Assembly (NCBI GenBank): GCA_019637175.1 | Contig: JAHBWD010000025.1 | Coordinates: 52,438-116,437, forward strand | Source of the DNA: Labilithrix sp. | Lineage (GTDB): Bacteria; Myxococcota_A; Polyangia; Polyangiales; Polyangiaceae | Length of the DNA: 64,000 nucleotides | Direction: 5' to 3' | In this document: positions 52,515 to 60,522 of the stretch, piece after piece | How positions within the stretch are numbered: the stretch's first letter is position 1 | Layout: each line of letters starts with the position of its first letter | The notes under the pieces: generated by a model | Database searches by the model: none | What the model was told of the DNA's origin: nothing | Seen by the model: the letters and a program-made list of their open reading frames with translations, nothing else | Position numbers and translations under genes: made by a program

Positions 52515-52819
52515 CGCGCCCTCCGAGCCGTCTCCACCCACTGGATGTCGATCATGTCCTTCGGCCGAGATCCCCATCGCTTCGTCGTGATGAGATCGTC
52601 GATCGATGGCAGTGCGAGACTGACCGCGTTGCCCACGTCGACCGTCTGACGTCGAGCCCAGGCGCTGTCGAAATCCAAGCGAACCCCCTCGGGAGTCGAC
52701 GCCGATCGCGCGACCAAGACGTCGACTCGGACGTCGTTTCTCGAAGAGATTCCGTCCCGCGGCTCGCGCTTCGGCAGGCGTCTTCGTGGCGAAGAGCTCG
52801 AGCTCGCCCAGAGACGCAA
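52511..52819 (-). pseudogene. Remnant of a nucleotidyltransferase-type gene
   Basis: Up to 102 codons are open from TTG 52819. The C-terminal half reads 'VRVDVLVARSA', 'RLDFDSAWARRQTVDVG' and 'LPSIDDLITTKRWGSRPKDM', followed by 'IDIQWVE'. This matches the C-terminal part of small nucleotidyltransferase-fold proteins (DUF6036-type: 'SLEDLIxxKRxxGRPKDLADIE'). The N-terminal catalytic half is absent. Upstream, another frame reads 'LGELELFATKTPAEARAAGR' with the local codon style, and removing one base near 52750 would join it to this frame, so the gene looks both truncated and frameshifted. It overlaps the pentapeptide gene by 4 bases. Confidence 0.5.
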
Positions 52820-52823
52820 GCGA

Positions 52824-53957
52824 TCAGCGCGCGGCGACCGAGCGGATCGTGCCGTCGCCGTAGCTCGCCCAGAACACGGTCGGCGTCCCGTCGCTCGCGG
52901 CGCCCGCAGCGACGCCGCGGAGCTTGCCCAGCCCTCCGGCGAGGACCTTCGCGGCGCCGCCCGCCTTCGGCACCATCACGATCTGGCCTTGGCCCTCGAC
53001 GTCGTCGTTGCCGTGTGTAAAGTACACGTTGTTGGCGTCTTGCGCGATCGCGTGAGGGAAGGCGAAGCCGGTCGCGAGCACCTGCGGCGCGCCCGCGTCC
53101 GCCGCGTCGATCTTCAAGACGACGCCGCTCTTCGTCACCGCGAAGAGACGCCCTTCGTCGACGACCATGTCGGCGATCTCCGGGTTGGTCACGATCGTGG
53201 CGAGGAGCGCGGGATCGGCGCCGGCTTCGTCGCCGCCGAGCTCGGCGCTCTTGCCCGCGCGCCAGAGCTCGTGCCGCGCCTGGAGGAACCAGTAGAGGTA
53301 CGTGCTGTCGGCCGCGATCGCCGTCGGGTCTCTGCCGTCGAGACCGCCCTGCATCTGCCGGTCGTTCGACTCGGTGTCTCGCTGGTAGCGCCGCACCTCG
53401 TCGCTCCTCGTGCCGAAAATGAAGGTGTCGGCGCTCGGCGCCATCGCGAGGCGGCGGAGGTTCGAGACGCCGCGGCGCTTGTCGATCGCGCCCGGCGCGA
53501 CGATCTTGCCGACGTCGCCCTTCGGGACGAACGCGATCTCGAGCAGCTCGTTGCCCGCGTCGTCGCCGTTGCGGTTGGCGAGGTTCGCGTTGTGCCAGAC
53601 GACCTGCTCGCCGTCGACGAGGATCTGGTGCGGCTCGGGCTGGTTCTTCGCGACGAACGTCGCCGCCCCGCCTCGGTGATCGATCCGGAGCACCGTGCCG
53701 TCGCCTTCGTTCGTCCAGTAGACGTACGGGCCGTCGACGGCGATCCCCCAGGGCTTCGCCTGGTCCGACGCGAGGATCGTGCTCGCGGGCGCGGCGTCGT
53801 CTCTTTCGCCCGGCGTCGACGCGGCCTCGGGCGCAGCCTCGAGCGGCTCGTCGAGCGCCTCCTTGTCTTCGAGGCCGACGAGGAGCGCGCACGCCATCGT
53901 CGACGCGGCGAACGCGGCGAACGGCACGATCCTACCGGCGGGCGGAGGGGCGCGCAC
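52824..53957 (-). CDS. Exported beta-propeller-type lipoprotein
   Basis: This 377-residue protein has a signal peptide with a lipobox-like 'TMAC' (Cys23). The mature part has repeated units with 'VYWTNEGDGTVLRID', 'LYWFLQARHELWRAG', 'LFAVTKSGVVLKID' and 'VYFTHGNDDVEGQG', the spacing and the aromatic-x-x-x-Gly pattern of a beta-propeller (DUF5050-like blades: 'AVDGPYVYWTN'). Five or six blades are visible. A binding or structural role at the cell surface is likely; ligand unknown. It lies nine bases from the PEGA-like gene upstream and is probably cotranscribed. Confidence 0.8.
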   Translation of the reverse strand: MRAPPPAGRIVPFAAFAASTMACALLVGLEDKEALDEPLEAAPEAASTPGERDDAAPASTILASDQAKPWGIAVDGPYVYWTNEGDGTVLRIDHRGGAATFVAKNQPEPHQILVDGEQVVWHNANLANRNGDDAGNELLEIAFVPKGDVGKIVAPGAIDKRRGVSNLRRLAMAPSADTFIFGTRSDEVRRYQRDTESNDRQMQGGLDGRDPTAIAADSTYLYWFLQARHELWRAGKSAELGGDEAGADPALLATIVTNPEIADMVVDEGRLFAVTKSGVVLKIDAADAGAPQVLATGFAFPHAIAQDANNVYFTHGNDDVEGQGQIVMVPKAGGAAKVLAGGLGKLRGVAAGAASDGTPTVFWASYGDGTIRSVAAR

Positions 53958-53966
53958 CTCGACAAC

Positions 53967-54905
53967 CTACCACACGCACTCGATCGCGCCGCCTGCGGGC
54001 GCGAGCAAGAGCGCCGTGTTCGGCGCGTGGGGCGCTGTGACCAAGAGCACGATGCCGGTCGCGAGCGCGACCGTGCCGAGGACGAATCCGACGGTGGAGA
54101 GCGTGGCCGCGCGGTGCGCGTCGTCGTTCGCCTTGAGGCCGATCGCGTTGCAGCGCACGCCGACGCAGTTCGCGTCGACAGTCGACTTCTCGTTCAGCGT
54201 CTGGACGCCGAAGATCGTCCCGGCGCCGAGCGCGGCGACGCCGACGCCGATCGTCACCCATCCGAGTGCCCGCTCGGTCGATCCGTCGCGCGCGGCGGGG
54301 GGCGCGACGATCGGCGCGGCGGCGTCCTCGAGCGCGGGCACGGTCACGCTCTGCTCCGACGGGCCGGCCTCGACCTTCAGCGGGCTCCGCCACGCGATCT
54401 TGCCCGGCGCGGTGGCCTCGAGCGTGTGATCGCCCGGATCGAGCGGGACGCGCGTGCCTGACGCCGTCGCGAGCGCCTTGCCGTCGAGCAGGATCGCGAG
54501 GTCGGCAGGGAAGTGGAGCGTCACGTAGGAGAGCTTCTTCTCGAGCTCCTCGATCTTCGCGCGGGCGAACTTCTCTCGGTCGGCCTGCTTCGCGCGCGCG
54601 GCGAACGTGGCCGCCTCCGCGTAGTCGGCCCAGGCCGTGGCCGTCTTGCCCTCCTGCTCGTGACACGTCGCCACGTTGAGGATGGTGCCCGGCTTGGGGT
54701 CGACGTGATGGCTCTCCATGTACTTTACACATGCCTCGGCGAGCTTGCCCTCGGCCTGGAGCTCCTTCGCCGCGCGGAAGAGCGCCTCGGCCATGGCCTT
54801 GTCCGGGCCCTGACCTCGCGCGCTGCCGGCATGCGCCAGCAACGCCACCGTCACGCTGAGTGCGCCCGCCCCCCTCGCGAGCGCGCGCCGCTGCTCTCGC
54901 TCCAT
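53967..54905 (-). CDS. Exported TPR/PEGA-like protein with two C-terminal membrane segments
   Basis: This 312-residue protein has a signal peptide (cut near 'ARGQGPD'), TPR-like helices (about 35-120: 'LFRAAKELQAEGKLAEACVK', 'ATCHEQEGKTATAWADYAEA'), and a PEGA-like domain (about 130-185: 'FPADLAILLDGKALATASGT', 'PLDPGDHTLEATAPGKI'). Two membrane helices lie near 220-240 and 265-285, with a cysteine pair between them ('VDANCVGVRCNAIG'). It is a paralogue of the protein at 26126-27121 in architecture, including the Cys pair. Neighbours are a beta-propeller lipoprotein and a methyltransferase gene. Function unknown. Confidence 0.8.
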   Translation of the reverse strand: MEREQRRALARGAGALSVTVALLAHAGSARGQGPDKAMAEALFRAAKELQAEGKLAEACVKYMESHHVDPKPGTILNVATCHEQEGKTATAWADYAEAATFAARAKQADREKFARAKIEELEKKLSYVTLHFPADLAILLDGKALATASGTRVPLDPGDHTLEATAPGKIAWRSPLKVEAGPSEQSVTVPALEDAAAPIVAPPAARDGSTERALGWVTIGVGVAALGAGTIFGVQTLNEKSTVDANCVGVRCNAIGLKANDDAHRAATLSTVGFVLGTVALATGIVLLVTAPHAPNTALLLAPAGGAIECVW

Positions 54906-54950
54906 ACCTCTCGACGACTCAGGATAGCAGGCATGGGCACGGCGTCGATT

Positions 54951-55661
54951 TCATGCGCGCGCCGGCCCTCGCGCGGCCGTCTCGACGAGCGGCGCCTCGA
55001 CGGCGAGGCCCCCGCGCTTTCCGGCGACGCTCTCGACGAGCGCGACGCGCGCCGGAGCGCCCTCCTTGCCGTGCACGAGCCGGAGCCGCTTCGGCTCGAG
55101 CCCGCGGGCGCGAAGCTCCGTGAGGAGGGTGGTCAGCTCGATGGCCGGGTACACGACGCAGATCCGCGCGCGGCGCCCCGCGATCCGTCGCGCCGCGTCG
55201 AGGAAGACGTCGAGCGGCCCGCTCTTCGCGCGCGCGCGCGAAGGCGCCGGCGGGCGACCGCGACCCGGGGGAACGTACGGAGGATTGCACACGACGAGAT
55301 CGGCCGCGCCGTCGGGGGCGAGGCTCGCGTCCTCCACGTCGCCCCGGAGCACGGTGATGCGATCGCTCCATCCATTCGCGTTCGCGTTCGCCGACGCCAA
55401 GCGGGCGAGCGTCGCGTCGCTCTCGATCATCGTCACGCGCGAGGCGCCGCCGAGGTGGAGGAGCGAGAGCCCCACCGCGCCGACGCCGGCGCCGAGATCG
55501 AACGCGGCGCGCGCGGTCTTGCGCGGGCCAGCGGCGAACGCCGCCAGCAGGATCGCGTCGACGTTGACTCGATAGCCCCTGCCGCGCGCGGGCTGGAGGA
55601 GGGAGACGCGACCGCCGAAGAGCGCGTCGCTGGTCGTCGCGGGCGCCCTCGCTACTGCCAC
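54951..55661 (-). CDS. N6-adenine-type methyltransferase (TrmN6/YfiC-like)
   Basis: This 236-residue class I methyltransferase has 'FDLGAGVGAVGLSLLHLGGA' (motif I), 'VTMIESDATLARLASANANA' (acidic motif II), 'DVEDASLAPDGAADLVVCNP' and NPPY (motif IV). NPPY is the catalytic motif for adenine-N6 methylation. The opening 'LFGGRVSLLQPARGRGYRVN' and 'VDAILLAAF' match TrmN6, which modifies A37 of tRNA-Val in E. coli. The start is taken as GTG 55661, since the family match begins there; this overlaps the stop of the lipoprotein gene by 10 bases. RNA substrate is by analogy only. Confidence 0.85.
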   Translation of the reverse strand: MAVARAPATTSDALFGGRVSLLQPARGRGYRVNVDAILLAAFAAGPRKTARAAFDLGAGVGAVGLSLLHLGGASRVTMIESDATLARLASANANANGWSDRITVLRGDVEDASLAPDGAADLVVCNPPYVPPGRGRPPAPSRARAKSGPLDVFLDAARRIAGRRARICVVYPAIELTTLLTELRARGLEPKRLRLVHGKEGAPARVALVESVAGKRGGLAVEAPLVETAARGPARA

Positions 55662-56773
55662 GGCCGGCGGCCGCGGAAGCTCAGCGCCGTGACCGCCCCG
55701 GGGAAGGTGCGCACGACGTACGTGCCGAGCAGCACCGTCTCGCCGTTGACCTTGCCGAGCGCGCTCACGCGGATCGGCACGTTCGTGGGGAGGTTGAGGG
55801 TGCCGAAGAGCCCGAGCTTGCTCGTGCCCTGCGCGGCGCGGCCCTTGTCGGGCAGCGGGTCGGACTCGTTCTCGCCGAAGTAGAACATGTCTCCTTCGTG
55901 CGGCGCGTCGGTGTCGACGGTGGCGCCCGAGACGCGGACGTCGCCGCAGTCGTGGACCTCGCCCGCGAGCAGGCCCTTCTCCGGACGGACCGTGAAGCCG
56001 CCCGCCGCCGACGCGACCGTGTTGATGTCGGTCGCCGCGACCGCCGCCGGCTCGTAGTCGATCTCGTCGCCGGGCTTCACCTTGTCGTTCGAGAAGAAGA
56101 TGTTGTAGTCGTAGAGCTGCGCCCAGTTCTCGCTGCCCGCCGCGTCGGACGTCTTCACGATGAGGCGCGTCTCGGTCGGGACGCCGGCGTAGGCGTAGGC
56201 GCGGAAGGTGCAGCCGCCGTCGGGGCACTTCTTGAGCCAGTCGGGCTTCGGCATCTGCGGCGGGTTCTGCGCGTCGTTGTTGGTGGTGACGACCGGCGTT
56301 CCGACGGGCTCGCCGAGCGCGCCGCCTTCGCCCTCCTTGAAGATCTCGATCTTCACGCCCGCCGAGTCGTTGCCGCTCGAGAAGACGCGAACGAAGCCCT
56401 TGAGCGTGACCGTCTTCGGCGTGCCGACCGCGCCAGGCGCGTCGAGGCAGCCGAGCTGGAGCGTCGGATCGGTCGACGAGTTGCGGTTGAGATTCGTACC
56501 GCGGGTGAGCTCCTGCGACGGCGCGCGGACGAACGTACAGCACGCGTTGACGTTGCGCGGCGGCTTGCAGGTGTTCGGGTTCGCGTCGGGCGAGATGGTG
56601 CACGACGAGCACTCGGCGAACTCCGCCTTGGTCAGCGTCGGCGCGCCCTCGCACGTCACGACGCCGCCTGCGCCGCCGTCGGCGACGGGCGTGGTGTTGC
56701 TCGAGCTGCAGGCGACGATCCCGAGCAGCACGAAGGAAGAGAAGACCCAAGAGCGCGCGAGCTGGTGCTTCAT
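55652..56773 (-). CDS. Lipoprotein of unknown function with Cys-rich N-terminus
   Basis: This 373-residue protein has a signal peptide and lipobox (IVAC, Cys22). The first part after the linker has 'TCEGAPTLTKAEFAECSSC' and 'CKPPRNVNACCTFVRAPS', a cluster of seven cysteines. The rest has beta-strand-rich sequence, 'TVTLKGFVRVFSSGNDSAGV' and 'RVSALGKVNGETVLLGTYVV', with the look of two carboxypeptidase-regulatory or jelly-roll-like domains. No enzyme motif. It diverges from queG across 122 bases, which contain an imperfect palindrome around 56850-56866. It is probably an outer-membrane or surface lipoprotein. Confidence 0.75.
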   Translation of the reverse strand: MKHQLARSWVFSSFVLLGIVACSSSNTTPVADGGAGGVVTCEGAPTLTKAEFAECSSCTISPDANPNTCKPPRNVNACCTFVRAPSQELTRGTNLNRNSSTDPTLQLGCLDAPGAVGTPKTVTLKGFVRVFSSGNDSAGVKIEIFKEGEGGALGEPVGTPVVTTNNDAQNPPQMPKPDWLKKCPDGGCTFRAYAYAGVPTETRLIVKTSDAAGSENWAQLYDYNIFFSNDKVKPGDEIDYEPAAVAATDINTVASAAGGFTVRPEKGLLAGEVHDCGDVRVSGATVDTDAPHEGDMFYFGENESDPLPDKGRAAQGTSKLGLFGTLNLPTNVPIRVSALGKVNGETVLLGTYVVRTFPGAVTALSFRGRRPWQ

Positions 56774-56895
56774 GGACGGCCTTCATAGTCGAACGCGGGC
56801 GCGGGTCGCACGGGCGCCGTGAGGCGGCGAGCGAATTTGCAAAAACGCGAGTAATTCACGCGACATAGGGTGCGTCTCAAGATCGTCGCCTTTCG

Positions 56896-57993
56896 ATGAT
56901 TTTCCCTCCTCGCGCGTCGCGGCTAGGTTTCGCGCGCGTGACCGCGAAAGACGACATTCGCAAGGAGGCGCTCCGCCTCGGCTTCGACGCGGTCGGCTTC
57001 GCGCGCGCCGATGTCCCGCTCGACGCCGACTACGAGCGCTACCGATCGTTCCTCGACGACGGCAAGCACGGCGAGATGGCCTGGCTCGCGAAGGCGCCCG
57101 AGGCGCGCCGCCGCCTCGACGGCGAGCACGTCCTCCCGGGCGCGAAGACCGTCGTGTGCGTCGCCCGGCGCTACGGGCGTAGCGCCGACGACGAGGCCGC
57201 CGATCCGGAGCTCGCCCGGTCGATCGCGCGCTACGCGCGCGGGCGCGACTATCACAACGGCCTCCGCAAGAAGCTCCGCAAGCTCGCCAAGCTCGCGCGC
57301 GCTCTCGGCGGCGAGGCGCGTCCGCTCTGCGACGAGGAGCCCGTGCTCGAGCGCGCTTGGGCGGCGCGCGCCGGCCTCGGCTTCGTGGGCAAGAACGGCC
57401 TGCTCATCGTGCCGGGCGTCGGATCGCTCGTGCTGCTCGGCGAGATCGTGACGACGCTCCCTCTCGAGCCCGACGCACCGATCGCCGAGCGTTGCGGCGC
57501 CTGCACGCGCTGCCTCGACGCGTGCCCGACGAACGCCTTCGAGCGCCCCTTCGTCCTCGATCCACGACGCTGCATCGCGTACCTCACCATCGAGCACCGC
57601 GGCGCGATCCCCGAGCCGCTCCGCGACGGGATCGGCGATCGCCTCTTCGGCTGCGACGACTGCCAGACGGTGTGTCCGTTCAACGCGCGCTCGCAACGGC
57701 AAGCGCACGACGTCGACCGGCGCTTCGAGGCCGATCCGCGCTGGCGCGACGTGTCGCTCCCCGATCTGCTCGCGCTCGACGACGAGGGCTTCGTCCGCCT
57801 CCGCGAGGGCAGCCCCGTCGGTCGCGCGACGCGCGCCGGCCTCGCGCGAAACGCCGCCATCGTCCTTGGAAACAAGGGCGATCCGCGCGCGCTGCACGCC
57901 CTCGCGCGCGCACGCGACGCGCACGACGCGTCGTTCGTCCGTGAAGCCGCGGCCTGGAGCATCGGCCGCATCGAGGCGAAGGCCGAACGCTGA
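56896..57993 (+). CDS. queG: Epoxyqueuosine reductase
   Basis: QueG reduces epoxyqueuosine to queuosine in tRNA, using cobalamin and two 4Fe-4S clusters. From ATG 56896 the product has 365 residues; GTG 56938 ('VTAKDDIRKEA') is a likelier start because family similarity begins there. Visible features: 'RSARDTIA'-like N-domain block 'PGAKTVVCVARRYG', 'KLRKLAKLARALGGEARPLC', 'RAGLGFVGKNGLLIVPGVGS', cluster 1 'CGACTRCLDACPTNAF', then 'RRCIAYLTIEHRGAI', cluster 2 'GCDDCQTVCPFN', and C-terminal HEAT-like repeats ('ARNAAIVLGNKGDPRALHAL'). It is convergent with the Cys-rich lipoprotein gene, 5 bases apart. Confidence 0.95.
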   Translation: MIFPPRASRLGFARVTAKDDIRKEALRLGFDAVGFARADVPLDADYERYRSFLDDGKHGEMAWLAKAPEARRRLDGEHVLPGAKTVVCVARRYGRSADDEAADPELARSIARYARGRDYHNGLRKKLRKLAKLARALGGEARPLCDEEPVLERAWAARAGLGFVGKNGLLIVPGVGSLVLLGEIVTTLPLEPDAPIAERCGACTRCLDACPTNAFERPFVLDPRRCIAYLTIEHRGAIPEPLRDGIGDRLFGCDDCQTVCPFNARSQRQAHDVDRRFEADPRWRDVSLPDLLALDDEGFVRLREGSPVGRATRAGLARNAAIVLGNKGDPRALHALARARDAHDASFVREAAAWSIGRIEAKAER

Positions 57994-57998
57994 CTCCT

Positions 57999-59021
57999 CT
58001 AAGGAGGACAGCCGTTCTGCGTCCAGTCGCACTTGTCTTTGCGCGAGCTGCACATCGTGGGCGGGTCCTTGCAGCAGAAGCGCATGACGTTGCTCTTCGT
58101 GTCGTTGCAGTCGGCCTCGCACTTGCCGCCGTCGCAGTAGACGACGTTGCCGCAAGCGCCAGACTTGCGACAGCGGACGCTCGCGTCTGCCGCGCTCACC
58201 GCGACGCCTTGGTTGCAGGCGTTGTCTTCGTTGCACGTGACGCTCGCCGTCTTGCCCGTCGCGACGACGAGGCCGCCCTGACAGGTGTCGTCGGCGAGGC
58301 ACGCGACCGTGCAGCTCTCGGTCGACTGGCAGCTCACGCCGAAGTTGCAGCTCGACTTCCCCTTGTTCGTTTCGACGCCGCACTGAACGGTGCAGTGCTC
58401 GGAGCTGCAGTTGACCCTGCTCCCCTGGCACGAGTTGTCCGCGAGGCACGACAGGATGCAGCTTCCGGCGTCGCAGCCCACGCCGAAGTTGCACGAGCTC
58501 GACCCGGAGCACCGGGTCACGCACGAGTCGCCGGTGCACATCACCGAGCCGCCCTGGCAGGCGTTCGCGCCCGTGCAGCCGATGGCGCAGCGCGAGGCCG
58601 CGGTGCAGTCGACGCCGTTGTTGCACGAGCTCGATCCCGAGCAGCGAACGTCGCAAGGAACGCCCGGCGGACAGACGACCGGCGCTCCCTGACACTGGTT
58701 GTTGCCGCACTCGATCACGCAGGTTCCGCCGTCGCAGCCGCGCGCGCCGACGCCGCCCTCGCAGACGGAGAGGCAGTTCTCGGGGTTCGTGTCGAGCAAC
58801 GCGTCGAAGATCGGCTGCGCGTCGAGGATGACGACGAAGTCCTCGTCGTCGCCGGTCGATCCGTCCGTCGAGCCGCCGTCGCGGATCGGCGGGTCGCCCG
58901 ATCCCCCGTCGACTTCGGGATCGTTCGTGATCTGGAGCGAGCCCACGATGTCGACGCCGCAGGCGACGATCAGCCCGGCGGCGAAGACGCCGGCCACCAC
59001 CTTCACGCCCCGCCGACGCAT
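57999..59021 (-). CDS. Cysteine-rich repeat lipoprotein
   Basis: This 340-residue protein has a signal peptide and lipobox (IVAC, Cys21) and an Asp/Gly/Ser linker ('DGGSTDGSTGDDED'). From about residue 85 it consists of repeats of roughly 20-24 residues with the pattern C-x(2-6)-C-x-G-x(0-3)-(S/N)-x-C-x-x-G-(V/S)-x-C ('CSGSSSCNNGVDCTAASRC', 'CTGANACQGGSVMCTGDSC'). At least eight units are present, with about 40 cysteines, so extensive disulfide bonding is expected, perhaps as a beta-helix. It ends 'CDWTQNGCPP'. TTTGGAGG before the ATG is a strong ribosome site. Function unknown. Confidence 0.8.
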   Translation of the reverse strand: MRRRGVKVVAGVFAAGLIVACGVDIVGSLQITNDPEVDGGSGDPPIRDGGSTDGSTGDDEDFVVILDAQPIFDALLDTNPENCLSVCEGGVGARGCDGGTCVIECGNNQCQGAPVVCPPGVPCDVRCSGSSSCNNGVDCTAASRCAIGCTGANACQGGSVMCTGDSCVTRCSGSSSCNFGVGCDAGSCILSCLADNSCQGSRVNCSSEHCTVQCGVETNKGKSSCNFGVSCQSTESCTVACLADDTCQGGLVVATGKTASVTCNEDNACNQGVAVSAADASVRCRKSGACGNVVYCDGGKCEADCNDTKSNVMRFCCKDPPTMCSSRKDKCDWTQNGCPP

Positions 59022-59141
59022 CCTCCAAAATCTATCACGCGCTTGAACGGAGCCGCGGATTGGTTACAGGGTGGGTGAGCGTTCTTTGGTGGCATGCGTG
59101 CTGCAGGTCGCTGGTCGCCCGTTCTTCGCGAGGTCATTTTC

Positions 59142-60476
59142 ATGCAGTACAGAGTCGTCAGCCGCGCGTTCGGCCTCGTGCTGGGGGTCCTGTGCACCAC
59201 CTCCGCGCCGGTGTCGGCGCAAACCTCCAGCGTCGCCGAGGCGCGCGAGAAGGCGCGCGCGACGCCGGCGAACGCCGAAGCCTCGCTCGCGTACGGGCAG
59301 GCGCTCCGGCGCGCGGGGCGAGAGAGCGAGGCGCTCGCCGAGCTCCGGCGGGGCCTCGGCGTCACCGCCGGCAAGCCCGAGCTCGCCTCTCGCGTGCAAT
59401 GGGAGATCGCGCGAACGCACATCGCCAAACGCGAGTTCGAAGCCGCGCTCGCCGCCTGCCGGTCGATCGCGCGGACGCCTCCGGCGCCGAACGCTCCTCC
59501 GGCGCCGCCCGCCGCGCAAGCCACGAGCCGCGTCTGCGCGTCCGAAGCCCACCTGCTCTGGCGCCGCGGCACCGAAGCGACGGCCGAGATCGCCGAGCTC
59601 GCGAAGATCAAGGATCCCTCGATCGAGGTCCAGTACTTCGCCAAGCTCGCGACCGGGCGCGCGCACGAGCTCGCCTCGAAGGAGCCCGACGCGGAGGCGT
59701 CGTATCGCGACGCGATCCGCCTCGCGGAGAGCCGGCCCGACGCGCACGTGCTGCTCGGTGCGATGCTCCGGCGCCTCGGCAAGGACGGGCTGCCTTCGCT
59801 CCGCAAGGCCGTCGAGCTCGACCGATTCGATCCCGTCGCGCAGCTCGAGCTCGGGCGCGCGCTCGCGCCGGGCAGCGCCGAGTCGCTCACGGCCCTCGAG
59901 CGCGCCGTCGCCGAGCGGCCTACCTTCGCCGACGCCCTTCGCGCGCTCGCGGAGGGCTACGTCGCGGCCAATCGCCTCGCCGACGCGAAGCGAACGGTCG
60001 AGACGATCCTCAAGATCGCCCCGAACGACGTCTTCTCCCACGTCACCGCGGGCCGGGTCGCGCTCGCCGAAGGCCGCGCCGACGACGCGATCAAGGAAGG
60101 CGAGATCGCCTCGAAGCTCATGCCCAACGTGCAGGCGGCGAGGCTCCTCGTCGCCGACGGCTGGGCGAAGAAGGGCGAGATCGATCTCGCGGTCGAGGCC
60201 TACCAGGCGGCCGTCGGCCTCGATCGCTCCGATCCGACGCCGCTCGTCAACGCCTCGCAGGCGTGCCTCGCGGCCGGCCGCGTGACGAGCGCGAAGGCGT
60301 TCGGCGTCAGGGCGACGAAGGACTTCGCCTCGCACGCCGGAGCGTGGGTCGCGCTCGGCGACGCGCTCGCGGCCGACAAAGACGTCGCGGGCGCCCGCGC
60401 CGCATACGAGAACGCGAAGAAGGCGCGCGGCGCCGATCCCGCGGCCATCGACAAGAAGCTCTCGCGCCTCAAGTGA
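59142..60476 (+). CDS. Exported TPR protein
   Basis: This 444-residue protein has a signal peptide (cut near 'VSAQTSS'). The whole mature part is TPR-like: 'ASLAYGQALRRAGRESEALA', 'QWEIARTHIAKREFEAALAA', 'ASYRDAIRLAESRPDAHVLL', 'ADALRALAEGYVAANRLADA' and 'AGRVALAEGRADDAIKEGEI', about ten repeats. It has no other domain. ATG 59142 was taken because the signal peptide starts there. A TTGAAC / TACAGG pair 16 bases apart (59043-59070) is a weak promoter candidate. It may be a periplasmic scaffold or biosynthesis accessory protein. Confidence 0.82.
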   Translation: MQYRVVSRAFGLVLGVLCTTSAPVSAQTSSVAEAREKARATPANAEASLAYGQALRRAGRESEALAELRRGLGVTAGKPELASRVQWEIARTHIAKREFEAALAACRSIARTPPAPNAPPAPPAAQATSRVCASEAHLLWRRGTEATAEIAELAKIKDPSIEVQYFAKLATGRAHELASKEPDAEASYRDAIRLAESRPDAHVLLGAMLRRLGKDGLPSLRKAVELDRFDPVAQLELGRALAPGSAESLTALERAVAERPTFADALRALAEGYVAANRLADAKRTVETILKIAPNDVFSHVTAGRVALAEGRADDAIKEGEIASKLMPNVQAARLLVADGWAKKGEIDLAVEAYQAAVGLDRSDPTPLVNASQACLAAGRVTSAKAFGVRATKDFASHAGAWVALGDALAADKDVAGARAAYENAKKARGADPAAIDKKLSRLK

Positions 60477-60522
60477 TCTTTTGGCTCCAGCTCGCGGCGG
60501 ATAGCTGCTAGCTGATAGCCCG

